Origin: Gammaproteobacteria bacterium
GTDB taxonomy: Bacteria > Pseudomonadota > Gammaproteobacteria > Steroidobacterales > Woeseiaceae
Length of the DNA: 5,358 nucleotides
Direction of reading: 5' to 3'
Assembly: GCA_030641695.1 (NCBI GenBank)
Contig: DAOWGY010000074.1
Span: 1-5,358 of the forward strand
This document shows, piece after piece, positions 1-5,358 of the stretch. The notes beneath the pieces were generated by a model. That model worked only from the letters and a program-made list of their open reading frames with translations, was not told where the DNA came from and ran no database searches. Position 1 is the stretch's first letter; the number at the start of each line of letters is the position of its first letter. A program made the position numbers and the translations under genes.

Positions 1-1833
1 ATCACGAGCGTTGATTGTAATGGCGGTTCTTGTGGTGCGCCGACCTTCATCGATCTCGAGCCGCAGCTACCGGCGCAACCGGCACCGGGCACGGCGCTGG
101 CCACACCGTTCGCAATCCATGTCAGCAACGACGATTCCACGTTGGTCGTATCTGCAGCCGGTTCGGACACAGTATTTACTGTTGATACGGCGAGCGGCAC
201 CGTCCTCGGGCGGGTGGATGTCGGCGTATCGCCACGCGGTAGAGCGCTTACCCCAAGCGTCGACGGCGAGCCGCAACAAGCCTGGGTTTCCAACGAGGTC
301 GCCAATCCCGCTACTTATCAGCACGGGAGTTTTCCGGTGAACCCTCTGCGTGCCGCGACCATTCCGCTGGACGATCCGACGCATCCGGCGGTCAAGGCAG
401 GGCGCATCGCGTTCAATGACGCCGGCGCCTCCACGACGGGCACCTTCTCGTGCGAGAGTTGCCACCCGGACGGCGGCACGGACCAGTTGGTGTGGATATT
501 GAACACGCCGATCTGCGACGTGGCCGGGTGTACGCAAATTCCGCCTCGCACGACCATGCCGATTCGGGGGTTGCGTGATACGGTTCCCTATCATTGGGAC
601 GGTATCCCCGGCGACCCATATGGCGGCAACAATACTGCCAATATTCGCGGCAGCGACGCGCCGAACTGCAACCTCGAGCAACCCGAAAGCTGTACCCGGT
701 TTCTCGTGGACGGTGGTCTCGCGACAACCATGTGCACGGTCGGGAACTGCCCGACGAACAACGAAGGCAAGGCCGGGGCATTGTCGGCGGCGCAACGCGA
801 TGCGATGGCGATGTTCCTGCTGAGTGTGCCGTATCCACCAGCGCAAAGACGCGCCTACGACAACGTCCTCTCCAGCGGGGCGCATGACGGCTTCAGGCTT
901 TTTCATATCGACGGTGACCTGCAGGGAAAACCGGAGCCCAACGTCTGCGGCGACTGTCACCGCATGCCGTTCTGGGTGAGCACCAACTCGCCGGGTACCG
1001 GTATGGATGCACCGACCTGGCGTGGCGCCTACGATCGCTGGCTGATCCTGCCGCAGGGCCGGTTGAACATCATCGACTTCAATTTTTTCCGGAGTATCAC
1101 CGCACTCGGTGTACCCGAAGAGAATATGTGGCGATTCTCGTGGGCGTCCCGGACACGATTCAATCCCGTATGGAACATGGTGCTGGAAGGCAGCACCGGG
1201 TTCTCGGGATCTTTTGCACGGCAAGTCACCCTGAACCAGGAGACGGTGAACGATTCCCTGACTACTAGTCTGCTGGACACGCTGGAAATGTCCGCCGGCG
1301 AGGGCGGAATTGTGCTGCAGGCCGACGGTGTATTCATCGCCGGGACTACAGTCACACCCGTGGCGCTGCAGTTCGACGCCCCGTTCCAGGGTGGTACTTA
1401 CGTGGAACGAGCCAGCGATCCCGCGTCGTTTACGCGGGATGAGTTGATAACGCTTGCCAGCTCGGGTGAATTCGTCGGCACCTTTACCGCACGTGTGGGT
1501 GCCAACGTGGATGTCGACAACCCGCAACCAGCCATCTGGACATCCAGCGCGATCCAGGTGCAATCCGGGGCGCAGCGATTCCCAACGCTGTCGGCCGGCA
1601 ATACCACGATGACGATTCGCGGACGACACATTCAGGACACGGCGAACATCATCGTCAACGGCAGAAAAGTACCGGGCAATGTGAGCTGTGAGATCGGCAG
1701 CCTTCCCGACTGTGGCGGTGAATCAATTGAGGTGCGGCTGGACACACTGCCGGCACCGGCAGGGATGCACTTCCTGCAGGTTCAGAATCCCGACGGACTC
1801 TTCAGTAACGATTTCATATTCCATACCCGGTAG
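1..1833 (+). CDS. Exported dihaem cytochrome c-like protein with beta-propeller end and C-terminal IPT/TIG-like domain (5'-truncated)
   Basis: The reading frame is open from base 1 to the TAG at 1831-1833, giving 610 visible residues; the true start lies upstream. A TTG at 142 is internal, because propeller-like sequence continues before it. Visible residues about 36-100 look like the last blades of a YVTN/lactonase-type beta-propeller (SDTVFTVDTASGTVLGRVDV, then VGVSPRG). Two c-type haem sites follow: CESCH at residues 151-155 and CGDCH at 316-320. Between them are the stretches RGLRDTVPYHWDGIPGDPYG and AGALSAAQRDAMAMFLLSVP, a layout reminiscent of MauG/dihaem peroxidase-like cytochromes. 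Residues about 520-610 resemble an IPT/TIG Ig-fold ending HFLQVQNPDGLFSNDFIFH. Five further close cysteine pairs (6/11, 172/177, 223/231, 245/250, 563/571) suggest disulfide loops, consistent with export. The likely role is periplasmic or surface electron transfer or redox chemistry. The substrate is unknown and peroxidase activity is not shown. I am confident of the cytochrome c and propeller calls, less so of the TIG fold. Confidence 0.85.
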   Translation: MTSVDCNGGSCGAPTFIDLEPQLPAQPAPGTALATPFAIHVSNDDSTLVVSAAGSDTVFTVDTASGTVLGRVDVGVSPRGRALTPSVDGEPQQAWVSNEVANPATYQHGSFPVNPLRAATIPLDDPTHPAVKAGRIAFNDAGASTTGTFSCESCHPDGGTDQLVWILNTPICDVAGCTQIPPRTTMPIRGLRDTVPYHWDGIPGDPYGGNNTANIRGSDAPNCNLEQPESCTRFLVDGGLATTMCTVGNCPTNNEGKAGALSAAQRDAMAMFLLSVPYPPAQRRAYDNVLSSGAHDGFRLFHIDGDLQGKPEPNVCGDCHRMPFWVSTNSPGTGMDAPTWRGAYDRWLILPQGRLNIIDFNFFRSITALGVPEENMWRFSWASRTRFNPVWNMVLEGSTGFSGSFARQVTLNQETVNDSLTTSLLDTLEMSAGEGGIVLQADGVFIAGTTVTPVALQFDAPFQGGTYVERASDPASFTRDELITLASSGEFVGTFTARVGANVDVDNPQPAIWTSSAIQVQSGAQRFPTLSAGNTTMTIRGRHIQDTANIIVNGRKVPGNVSCEIGSLPDCGGESIEVRLDTLPAPAGMHFLQVQNPDGLFSNDFIFHTR

Positions 1834-1899
1834 TTCCCGAAACCACTGCCGAGAGGGCCATTTGAGGCCAATTGACCAAGCACCGACCGGCCGGGATAT

Positions 1900-1914
1900 G
1901 CGCCAAATCGGCGC
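1900..1914. repeat. Short inverted repeat in the intergenic gap
   Basis: GCGCC (1900-1904) and GGCGC (1910-1914) are complementary around a 5-base loop, AAATC. An 8-base palindrome, CCGGCCGG, lies just before it at 1887-1894. There is no T-run behind the hairpin, so it is not a convincing intrinsic terminator. It may be an operator-like site or chance in GC-rich DNA. The rest of the gap 1834-1969 holds only the candidate promoter and ribosome binding site listed separately. Confidence 0.25.
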
Positions 1915-1934
1915 GCACAGCTAGTATTTCCGGG

Positions 1935-1940
1935 TAGAAT
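1935..1940 (+). promoter_or_regulatory. Possible -10 element for the EEP lipoprotein operon
   Basis: TAGAAT matches the sigma-70 -10 consensus at 5 of 6 positions. A transcript starting about 7 bases downstream would have a leader of roughly 23 bases carrying the ribosome binding site. No good -35 box sits 16-18 bases upstream and there is no extended -10 TG. A TTGACC at 1872-1877 is spaced 17 bases from a poor GATATG (1895-1900) and is the alternative. Weak evidence. Confidence 0.25.
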
Positions 1941-1958
1941 CCGACGATTCGCCTGCAG

Positions 1959-1967
1959 AGAGGAAGG
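1959..1967 (+). promoter_or_regulatory. Ribosome binding site that selects the ATG at 1970
   Basis: The purine run AGAGGAAGG lies immediately before GTG (1967-1969) and ATG (1970-1972). The GTG overlaps the run and is too close to be served by it. AGAGGA (1959-1964) ends 5 bases before the ATG, a normal spacing, so translation should start at 1970 rather than 1967. Confidence 0.7.
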
Positions 1968-1969
1968 TG

Positions 1970-2839
1970 ATGCTTCGCAAAATCCGCATTTTTGCCGCAT
2001 CCAGCGTGATGCTGGTGTTATCGAGCTGCACGACGCAGCCGGCGGCACCTGTGCGTCTGACAGCGGAGCCTGCACCCGATGCGTCGGCCTGCATCGCGGA
2101 TCTCGGCGGAAGTCCGGCCGCAGCGTCGCGGTTACTGGACTCCGACAACATCAGCGTCGTCAACTGGAACATCCAGAAGGGTATGAACACGGCTTGGGTC
2201 GGGGATCTCGCTGGGAAGGGCATGAGTCCGGACTTGCTGATTCTGCAGGAGGCCTCAATAGAGACAGATGCCTGGCAGGACATCGTTCCCGAGCATTATT
2301 CGTCATTCGCAGAAGGCTTCGGTCCAAACTGGTCGCCGAGCGGCGTCATGACCGTCAGCGTCGCAGAACCGTTGACCGAGTGCGAGCTTGTTGCACACGA
2401 GCCCTGGTTCGGAACACGCAAGGCAACATTGGTCACCGAGTACGGACTGACGAACTCGGAGCAGACGCTGCTCGTTGTCAATATTCATGGCATCAACTTC
2501 GCCTTCGGCGTTCGCGATCTGGAAAACCAGTTCGCGCAAGCTCGCGCTGTTATCGAGGCACACGACGGACCGGTATTGTTCTCCGGTGATTTCAATACCT
2601 GGCGTGGCCAGCGAGCCAGAATGCTCGAGGACATGCTTTCCGCACTCGGCCTCAGTGCTCTTGAATACGATGTTGACCACCGCAAACGGTTTTTCGGCTG
2701 GGCGCTGGACCACATCTATGTACGCGGTCTCTACACCGAGCACGCGACGACACTCGATTCGCACGCGTCCGACCATAATCAGATGGCCGTCCGACTGCGG
2801 TTGGCCGACGAGCCGCGTCGCGTGAAGGCAGCGCGATGA
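1970..2839 (+). CDS. Endonuclease/exonuclease/phosphatase (EEP) superfamily lipoprotein
   Basis: The protein has 289 residues from the ATG at 1970. The N-terminus is a lipoprotein signal: basic MLRKIR, a hydrophobic stretch, then lipobox LSSC with the lipidated cysteine at residue 20. Threonine follows rather than aspartate, so sorting to the outer membrane is expected. The metal-dependent hydrolase motifs of the EEP (DNase I/sphingomyelinase/inositol phosphatase) fold are all visible in order: NWNIQKG (N67), LILQEAS (E94), VNIHG (N171, H173), SGDFNTW (D207, N209), LDHIYV (D248, H249) and a terminal SDH (D268, H269). A catalytically competent Mg-dependent phosphodiesterase is therefore likely. 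Substrate is not readable; nucleic acid, phospholipid headgroup or phosphoinositide-like esters are all possible. Its stop overlaps the start of the next gene in ATGA, which implies co-translation. The envelope location argues against a role in chromosomal DNA repair. Confidence 0.9.
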   Translation: MLRKIRIFAASSVMLVLSSCTTQPAAPVRLTAEPAPDASACIADLGGSPAAASRLLDSDNISVVNWNIQKGMNTAWVGDLAGKGMSPDLLILQEASIETDAWQDIVPEHYSSFAEGFGPNWSPSGVMTVSVAEPLTECELVAHEPWFGTRKATLVTEYGLTNSEQTLLVVNIHGINFAFGVRDLENQFAQARAVIEAHDGPVLFSGDFNTWRGQRARMLEDMLSALGLSALEYDVDHRKRFFGWALDHIYVRGLYTEHATTLDSHASDHNQMAVRLRLADEPRRVKAAR

Positions 2840-3183
2840 AGTTCGTCACTATAAGTCTCGTTCTGGGCCTCCTGCTTCCCGTCATTGCGAGCGCGGACGA
2901 TTCGGAAGTCGAGATCGAGTATCTCGTGAGCGCCATCGGCGCAAGTGACTGCACGTTCATCCGCAACGGAAAGCGGCACGAAGCCGAGGATGCAGAGGCT
3001 CATCTGCGCATGAAATACCGGCGTGGTAAGCGCTATGCTCCCACAGCAGAAAAATTCATAGAACGACTTGCGAGTTCCAGCTCAATGAGCAAGAAGCCCT
3101 ATTTCATCGAGTGTGCCGGCGCGGAAGCGGTACCGAGTGGCGACTGGCTGACGGCGAGTCTGACCCACTATCGCAAAAACTGA
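2836..3183 (+). CDS. Small exported protein resembling DUF5329
   Basis: The product has 115 residues. The start ATG at 2836 overlaps the upstream stop (ATGA) and is preceded by GAAGG at 2824-2828, 7 bases away, so this start is well supported. A Sec signal peptide covers residues 1-20, with a hydrophobic core and likely cleavage after ASA before DD. The mature part is about 95 residues. It carries motifs I associate with DUF5329: IEYLVSAIG near its start, C39-TFIRNG, AEAHLRMKYRRGKRY (54-67), TAEKFIERLAS, KPYFIEC (87-93) and GDWL (102-105). The two cysteines, C39 and C93, could form a disulfide in the periplasm. Function is unknown. Tight coupling to the EEP lipoprotein suggests the two act together or share a substrate. 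The family name comes from remembered motifs, not a search. Confidence 0.85.
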   Translation: MKFVTISLVLGLLLPVIASADDSEVEIEYLVSAIGASDCTFIRNGKRHEAEDAEAHLRMKYRRGKRYAPTAEKFIERLASSSSMSKKPYFIECAGAEAVPSGDWLTASLTHYRKN

Positions 3184-3200
3184 AAGCTGCCGTCGAGCCG

Positions 3201-3230
3201 GCGCATGGCCACACTCCACGCAGTTCTTTT
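3201..3230 (+). terminator. Weak candidate terminator between convergent genes
   Basis: Downstream of the stop at 3181-3183, GCG (3201-3203) plus TGG (3206-3208) can pair with CCA (3216-3218) plus CGC (3219-3221) around a 7-base loop, with a 2-base bulge. TTCTTTT follows at 3224-3230. The stem is short and bulged. A second short stem, GCCG (3189-3192) with CGGC (3199-3202), could serve the opposite strand. Only 47 bases separate the convergent genes, so some termination signal is expected here. Confidence 0.25.
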
Positions 3231-3887
3231 CTATGGGTGTGCCAAATCTCTTTGCGGCAATACTCTGACAGACTCGTCCGGGCTGTCCGTGCCCAGGTTC
3301 TCCAAAGCAGCCTCGATTACCAGCGACGCTTCTATGTAAGTCACGCCGAGTTCCGCCTCCATGCTGGTCACTTCGTCCAGGTAACGTATCGAGTTGTAGA
3401 CAGCGAGTTTCAGGTTGTCGTCAGACAGATGCTGCGGGCTTGTCAGATCGCTTATGCCCGACCGCGTCGTGGCGTCATACCGATTTTGCAGGCTGTACGT
3501 CATTGACAATGCAGTGACTAGTTTGTATTCCATCTTCGCGAGAGACCCGGTGGCAAGCGCGGTGTCCCACGCCGTTGATTGCAGTGCCGCCGGGCTGTAA
3601 ATCTCGACCATATTGACGAATTCATCGACAGAGCTGATGTCTTCATCGTCGTAGTGTTGACTCAAGACCTGGCGCAGACCCTTGTTGAACGGCGCGGCGT
3701 CGTCGACCCGGTTTCGGTTCTGGCGGATCTCGATCAGGAAATTCGACAGTGCCGTCCGTACGAATTCCTCGTCCTCACGATTTTGGCGCCATGAGTCCAG
3801 GCCCAAAGCGACGAGGATGCTGACGACGATCAGGATGGATTCGATAATGACCTGCGGTAACCAGGTGGATAGTGCTCTAGACGCCAT
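3231..3887 (-). CDS. Single-pass membrane protein of unknown function (DUF6090-like N-terminus)
   Basis: The gene reads leftward from ATG 3887-3885 to TAG 3233-3231, giving 218 residues. The frame continues up to a TTG at 3932, but that codon overlaps the extended -10 element at 3923-3931, so the ATG is the better start. Neither start has a clear Shine-Dalgarno. One transmembrane helix lies at about residues 12-30, in the pattern IIESILIVVSILVALGLDSW, with a glutamate (E16) near its start and D31/W33 at its end. This arrangement resembles small membrane proteins such as DUF6090. The remaining roughly 185 residues look soluble and mostly helical, rich in charged residues, with no catalytic motif or cysteine pair that I can identify. 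The gene is convergent to the EEP/DUF5329 unit and divergent from the porin, so it appears to be transcribed alone. I do not recognise a function; the DUF6090 comparison is a loose resemblance. Confidence 0.8.
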   Translation of the reverse strand: MASRALSTWLPQVIIESILIVVSILVALGLDSWRQNREDEEFVRTALSNFLIEIRQNRNRVDDAAPFNKGLRQVLSQHYDDEDISSVDEFVNMVEIYSPAALQSTAWDTALATGSLAKMEYKLVTALSMTYSLQNRYDATTRSGISDLTSPQHLSDDNLKLAVYNSIRYLDEVTSMEAELGVTYIEASLVIEAALENLGTDSPDESVRVLPQRDLAHP

Positions 3888-3922
3888 GGCGAGGTCATGT
3901 TGCTGCTCGTTGCTGGAGGGCG

Positions 3923-3931
3923 AGTATATCA
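3923..3931 (-). promoter_or_regulatory. Extended -10 promoter for the leftward membrane-protein gene
   Basis: On the minus strand, 3931 to 3923 reads TGATATACT. This is a TGn extended -10 followed by TATACT, 5 of 6 to consensus. Extended -10 promoters can work without a good -35, and none is seen (CCAATA at the expected place). Initiation near 3916 would give a leader of about 29 bases to the ATG at 3887 and would exclude the upstream TTG start. Confidence 0.45.
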
Positions 3932-3947
3932 AGGCACCGCAAGATTA

Positions 3948-3977
3948 TTGGCTAGTCAGCTGAAAAGACGGTAAAAT
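3948..3977 (+). promoter_or_regulatory. Candidate sigma-70 promoter for the porin operon
   Basis: TTGGCT (3948-3953, 4 of 6 to the -35 consensus) is separated by 18 bases from TAAAAT (3972-3977, 5 of 6 to the -10 consensus). The start point would fall near 3984, giving a leader of about 45 bases that opens with the stem-loop at 3987-4008. Its -35 lies about 17 bases from the divergent promoter's -10, so regulation of the two could interfere or be shared. Confidence 0.45.
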
Positions 3978-3983
3978 TTCCTC

Positions 3984-4010
3984 GCTTGCAGGCTGGCAAC
4001 GGCTTGCAGG
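3984..4010 (+). repeat. Nine-base direct repeat in the porin leader
   Basis: GCTTGCAGG occurs exactly at 3984-3992 and again at 4002-4010, 18 bases start to start. The related CTCGCTTGC at 3981-3989 recurs inside the coding region at 4068-4076. The copies overlap the stem-loop described separately. They could be a repeated protein-binding site or a local duplication. Confidence 0.6.
3987..4008 (+). promoter_or_regulatory. Leader stem-loop upstream of the porin gene
   Basis: TGCAGGCT (3987-3994) can pair with GGCTTGCA (4001-4008) as an 8-base-pair stem with two G-U wobbles and the 6-base loop GGCAAC. If the promoter at 3948-3977 is right, the hairpin begins within a few bases of the transcript 5' end. 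In that position it could stabilise the mRNA or affect ribosome access. It is not a terminator, because no T-run follows. Confidence 0.4.
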
Positions 4011-4014
4011 GCAC

Positions 4015-4029
4015 GGGGGGGTAAAAAAA
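4015..4029 (+). promoter_or_regulatory. G7-T-A7 tract forming the ribosome binding site and spacer of the porin gene
   Basis: Seven G (4015-4021), one T and seven A (4023-4029) run directly into the start codon, whose A is the last of the A-run. The G-run is the only Shine-Dalgarno-like element and the A-run is the spacer. A change in the length of either run would alter ribosome-binding strength or spacing, so the tract is a possible slippage site. Confidence 0.5.
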
Positions 4030-5141
4030 TGAAAAGAACCGCTCGTTGGCGATACTCGATTGCTTTTCTCGCTTGCGGATTGATCGCGGAGGGCGTCCTC
4101 GCAGAGGGCGTTCGATCGTCTGCGCACAGTGACATCGTCGCAACCGCGATTGCAGAAACTTCGCAGCCCGAATTCAATTTTATGGGATTCGGTGATATCA
4201 GCTATTTGTCCCGTAGTGCCTCGGAACCGAACGGCTTCGCTATTGGCCAGGCTGTCGCTCACCTGACTGCGTCACTGGATGACTCGCTGCGCGTGTTTGG
4301 CGAATTCAGCATGACCGCGAAAGATAACGAATACAAAGCTTCGGTAGAGCGAATGATCGTCAGATACGATTTTTCGGATACCTTCAAGTTATCCGGGGGT
4401 CGCTACCATTCGCCGATTGGTTACTGGAACTCCGCCTTTCATCACGGCGCGTGGTTGCAGACGACGGTAAGCCGCCCGGAAATGGTCAAATTCGGATCCA
4501 AGATAGTGCCGATACATTTTGTCGGCGTATTGCTTGAGGGGTCGATGCCGAAAAACAAGCTCGGTTTATCTTACATGGCGGGCTTCGGTAATGGCCGTCA
4601 TGAAAATATCGCACAGGCCGGGGATGCGGGCGATATCAACGGCGACGACGCCTGGATGCTGCAATTGAATGCCAGTCCGAGCCGATTCTTTGGTTTGCAG
4701 ACCGGTATCGGGTTCTACACCGACACAGTAACACCGGGCGATCGTCCGGAAATCGACGAACAAACGTTTTCAGCGTACGTCGCCTGGGAAAAGGAAAGGC
4801 CGGAATTCATTGCCGAATACTTGCACTCGGAACACGAGTTCGCTGCCGATAGCAGCGTGAGTGGCAACGTGGACGCGTGGTACGTGCAATTCGCATATCG
4901 TCTTGCCGCGCAGAAAAGACAGTGGAAGCCTTATGTACGCTATGAGTTGACCGACGTGGATGACAGCGACCCATTGCTGGGTGATCAGGGTCTCGACTAC
5001 GAAGCAGCAATTTTGGGCGTTAGATGGGACTTCAGTCCGTACGCCGCGCTGAAGGGCGAGTACAGAAACGAAGAATTCAATAACGGTGGGCGAGAAGATA
5101 ACTTCCGTCTGCAAGTGTCGTTCGTATTGGCGAGGCTTTGA
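4029..5141 (+). CDS. Outer-membrane porin-like beta-barrel protein
   Basis: The product has 370 residues. A signal peptide covers about residues 1-25: basic MKRTARWRY, a hydrophobic core, and probable cleavage after VLA. The mature protein alternates aromatic and polar residues in many short strands typical of a 16-18-strand barrel, such as FNFMGFGDISYLS, LRVFGEFSMTA, MIVRYDFSDTFKLSGGRYHS, WYVQFAYRLAA and YAALKGEYRNEEF. The stretch PIGYWNSAFHHGAWLQTTVS, followed by RPEMVKFG, looks like a conserved loop of porin-type proteins related to the phosphate-selective porin O/P group. The last residue is leucine (FVLARL) instead of the usual terminal phenylalanine of barrel proteins. The next gene starts 4 bases after the stop, so the two are probably one operon. 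The likely role is a diffusion channel for a small solute. Specificity cannot be read from sequence, and phosphate is only suggested by the neighbour. The initiation region and promoter are described separately. Confidence 0.85.
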   Translation: MKRTARWRYSIAFLACGLIAEGVLAEGVRSSAHSDIVATAIAETSQPEFNFMGFGDISYLSRSASEPNGFAIGQAVAHLTASLDDSLRVFGEFSMTAKDNEYKASVERMIVRYDFSDTFKLSGGRYHSPIGYWNSAFHHGAWLQTTVSRPEMVKFGSKIVPIHFVGVLLEGSMPKNKLGLSYMAGFGNGRHENIAQAGDAGDINGDDAWMLQLNASPSRFFGLQTGIGFYTDTVTPGDRPEIDEQTFSAYVAWEKERPEFIAEYLHSEHEFAADSSVSGNVDAWYVQFAYRLAAQKRQWKPYVRYELTDVDDSDPLLGDQGLDYEAAILGVRWDFSPYAALKGEYRNEEFNNGGREDNFRLQVSFVLARL

Positions 5142-5145
5142 GTAT

Positions 5146-5358
5146 ATGAACGCACACAGAAATCTAATGAGCCCCGGCGTCTGCATGACTGCGAAGGCGG
5201 TGCTGACAGTGTTGGTTGTCGCATCGATGATGTTTCCTGCCGCGAGCACCGTGGCACAGGAGACTGAATCGAGTCGCGCGATTGCCATCGTTGTCCATAA
5301 AAACACCGAGATCGACGATCTTTCGCTTCATGAACTGCGAAATATTTTCCTCGCGAAT
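5146..5358 (+). CDS. PstS/phosphate-binding-like exported protein (3'-truncated)
   Basis: This frame opens at ATG 5146, 4 bases after the porin stop, and stays open for 71 codons to the window end. A hydrophobic signal sequence lies at about residues 18-37 (AVLTVLVVASMMFPAASTVA), with likely cleavage before QE. The n-region is long if 5146 is used; in-frame ATGs at 5167 and 5185 are alternatives, and none has a strong Shine-Dalgarno (TTGAG at 5138-5142 is closest to the first). After cleavage the sequence reads AIAIVVHKNTEIDDLSLHEL, then RNIFLAN. This resembles the start of PstS-like type 2 periplasmic-binding domains, which commonly have a hydrophobic strand, a conserved asparagine and an LSxxELRxIF element. 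It probably binds a small anion or other ligand in the periplasm and partners the porin. Family members are often short (about 150 residues) and stand without an ABC transporter. That is recalled, and most of the protein is outside the window. Confidence 0.75.
   Translation, partial: MNAHRNLMSPGVCMTAKAVLTVLVVASMMFPAASTVAQETESSRAIAIVVHKNTEIDDLSLHELRNIFLAN

Noticed and set aside
67..1629. A 520-codon open frame on the minus strand opposite the cytochrome gene.
   Set aside because: The plus frame has clear CxxCH motifs and domain sequence. The antisense translation is rich in Arg, Gly and His with no recognisable domain, typical of a shadow frame in GC-rich coding DNA.
1856..1869. GGCC/GGCC hairpin just after the cytochrome stop as a terminator.
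   Set aside because: The stem is only 4 base pairs and no T-run follows; factor-dependent termination is equally possible.
1967..1969. GTG as the start of the EEP lipoprotein.
   Set aside because: It overlaps the Shine-Dalgarno run; the ATG at 1970 has correct spacing and gives the same lipoprotein signal.
3888..3932. TTG start at 3932 adding 15 residues to the leftward membrane protein.
   Set aside because: The codon lies within an extended -10 element, no ribosome binding site precedes it, and the added residues are not hydrophobic or motif-bearing.
4770..5306. A 178-codon minus-strand frame opposite the porin and the following gene.
   Set aside because: It spans two plus-strand genes with strong protein signatures and shows no domain of its own.
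1..5358. CRISPR array, transposon ends, toxin-antitoxin or defence genes.
   Set aside because: No regularly spaced repeats, transposase or integrase motifs, or recognisable toxin or defence domains were found on either strand.

Overview
The window looks like chromosomal DNA from a Gram-negative proteobacterium, most likely a gammaproteobacterium of marine or sediment type. This rests on a lipobox-bearing lipoprotein, Sec signal peptides, an outer-membrane beta-barrel, c-type haem motifs and Shine-Dalgarno starts. The lineage is an inference from protein flavour only; there is no marker gene, rRNA or tRNA here.

Layout. (1) 1-1833 (+) is the 3' part of a large exported c-type cytochrome-like protein. 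It has the end of a YVTN-type beta-propeller, two CxxCH haem sites and a C-terminal IPT/TIG-like Ig-fold; its 5' end lies outside the window. (2) After a 136-base gap comes a two-gene unit: a lipoprotein of the endonuclease/exonuclease/phosphatase (EEP) superfamily (1970-2839) and a small exported DUF5329-like protein (2836-3183), joined by a 4-base ATGA overlap. (3) 3231-3887 (-) is a convergent orphan gene for a single-pass membrane protein of unknown function. (4) A 141-base divergent intergenic region carries a candidate promoter on each strand, a leader stem-loop, and a G7-T-A7 tract leading directly into a start codon. (5) 4029-5141 (+) encodes an outer-membrane porin-like beta-barrel. 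It is followed after 4 bases by the 5' end of a small exported protein resembling PstS-type phosphate-binding proteins (5146 to the window end).

How they may work together. The EEP lipoprotein and the DUF5329 protein are probably co-translated and both reach the periplasmic side of the envelope. The porin and binding-protein-like gene form a second unit, probably an outer-membrane channel plus a periplasmic ligand-binding or sensing partner whose remaining genes lie to the right. The cytochrome appears independent.

I saw no CRISPR array, insertion sequence, RNA gene or obvious defence system. The most interesting items are the porin/binding-protein pair with its unusual leader, the cysteine-loop-rich cytochrome, and the coupled EEP/DUF5329 pair. 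No gene-free stretch exceeds 300 bases.
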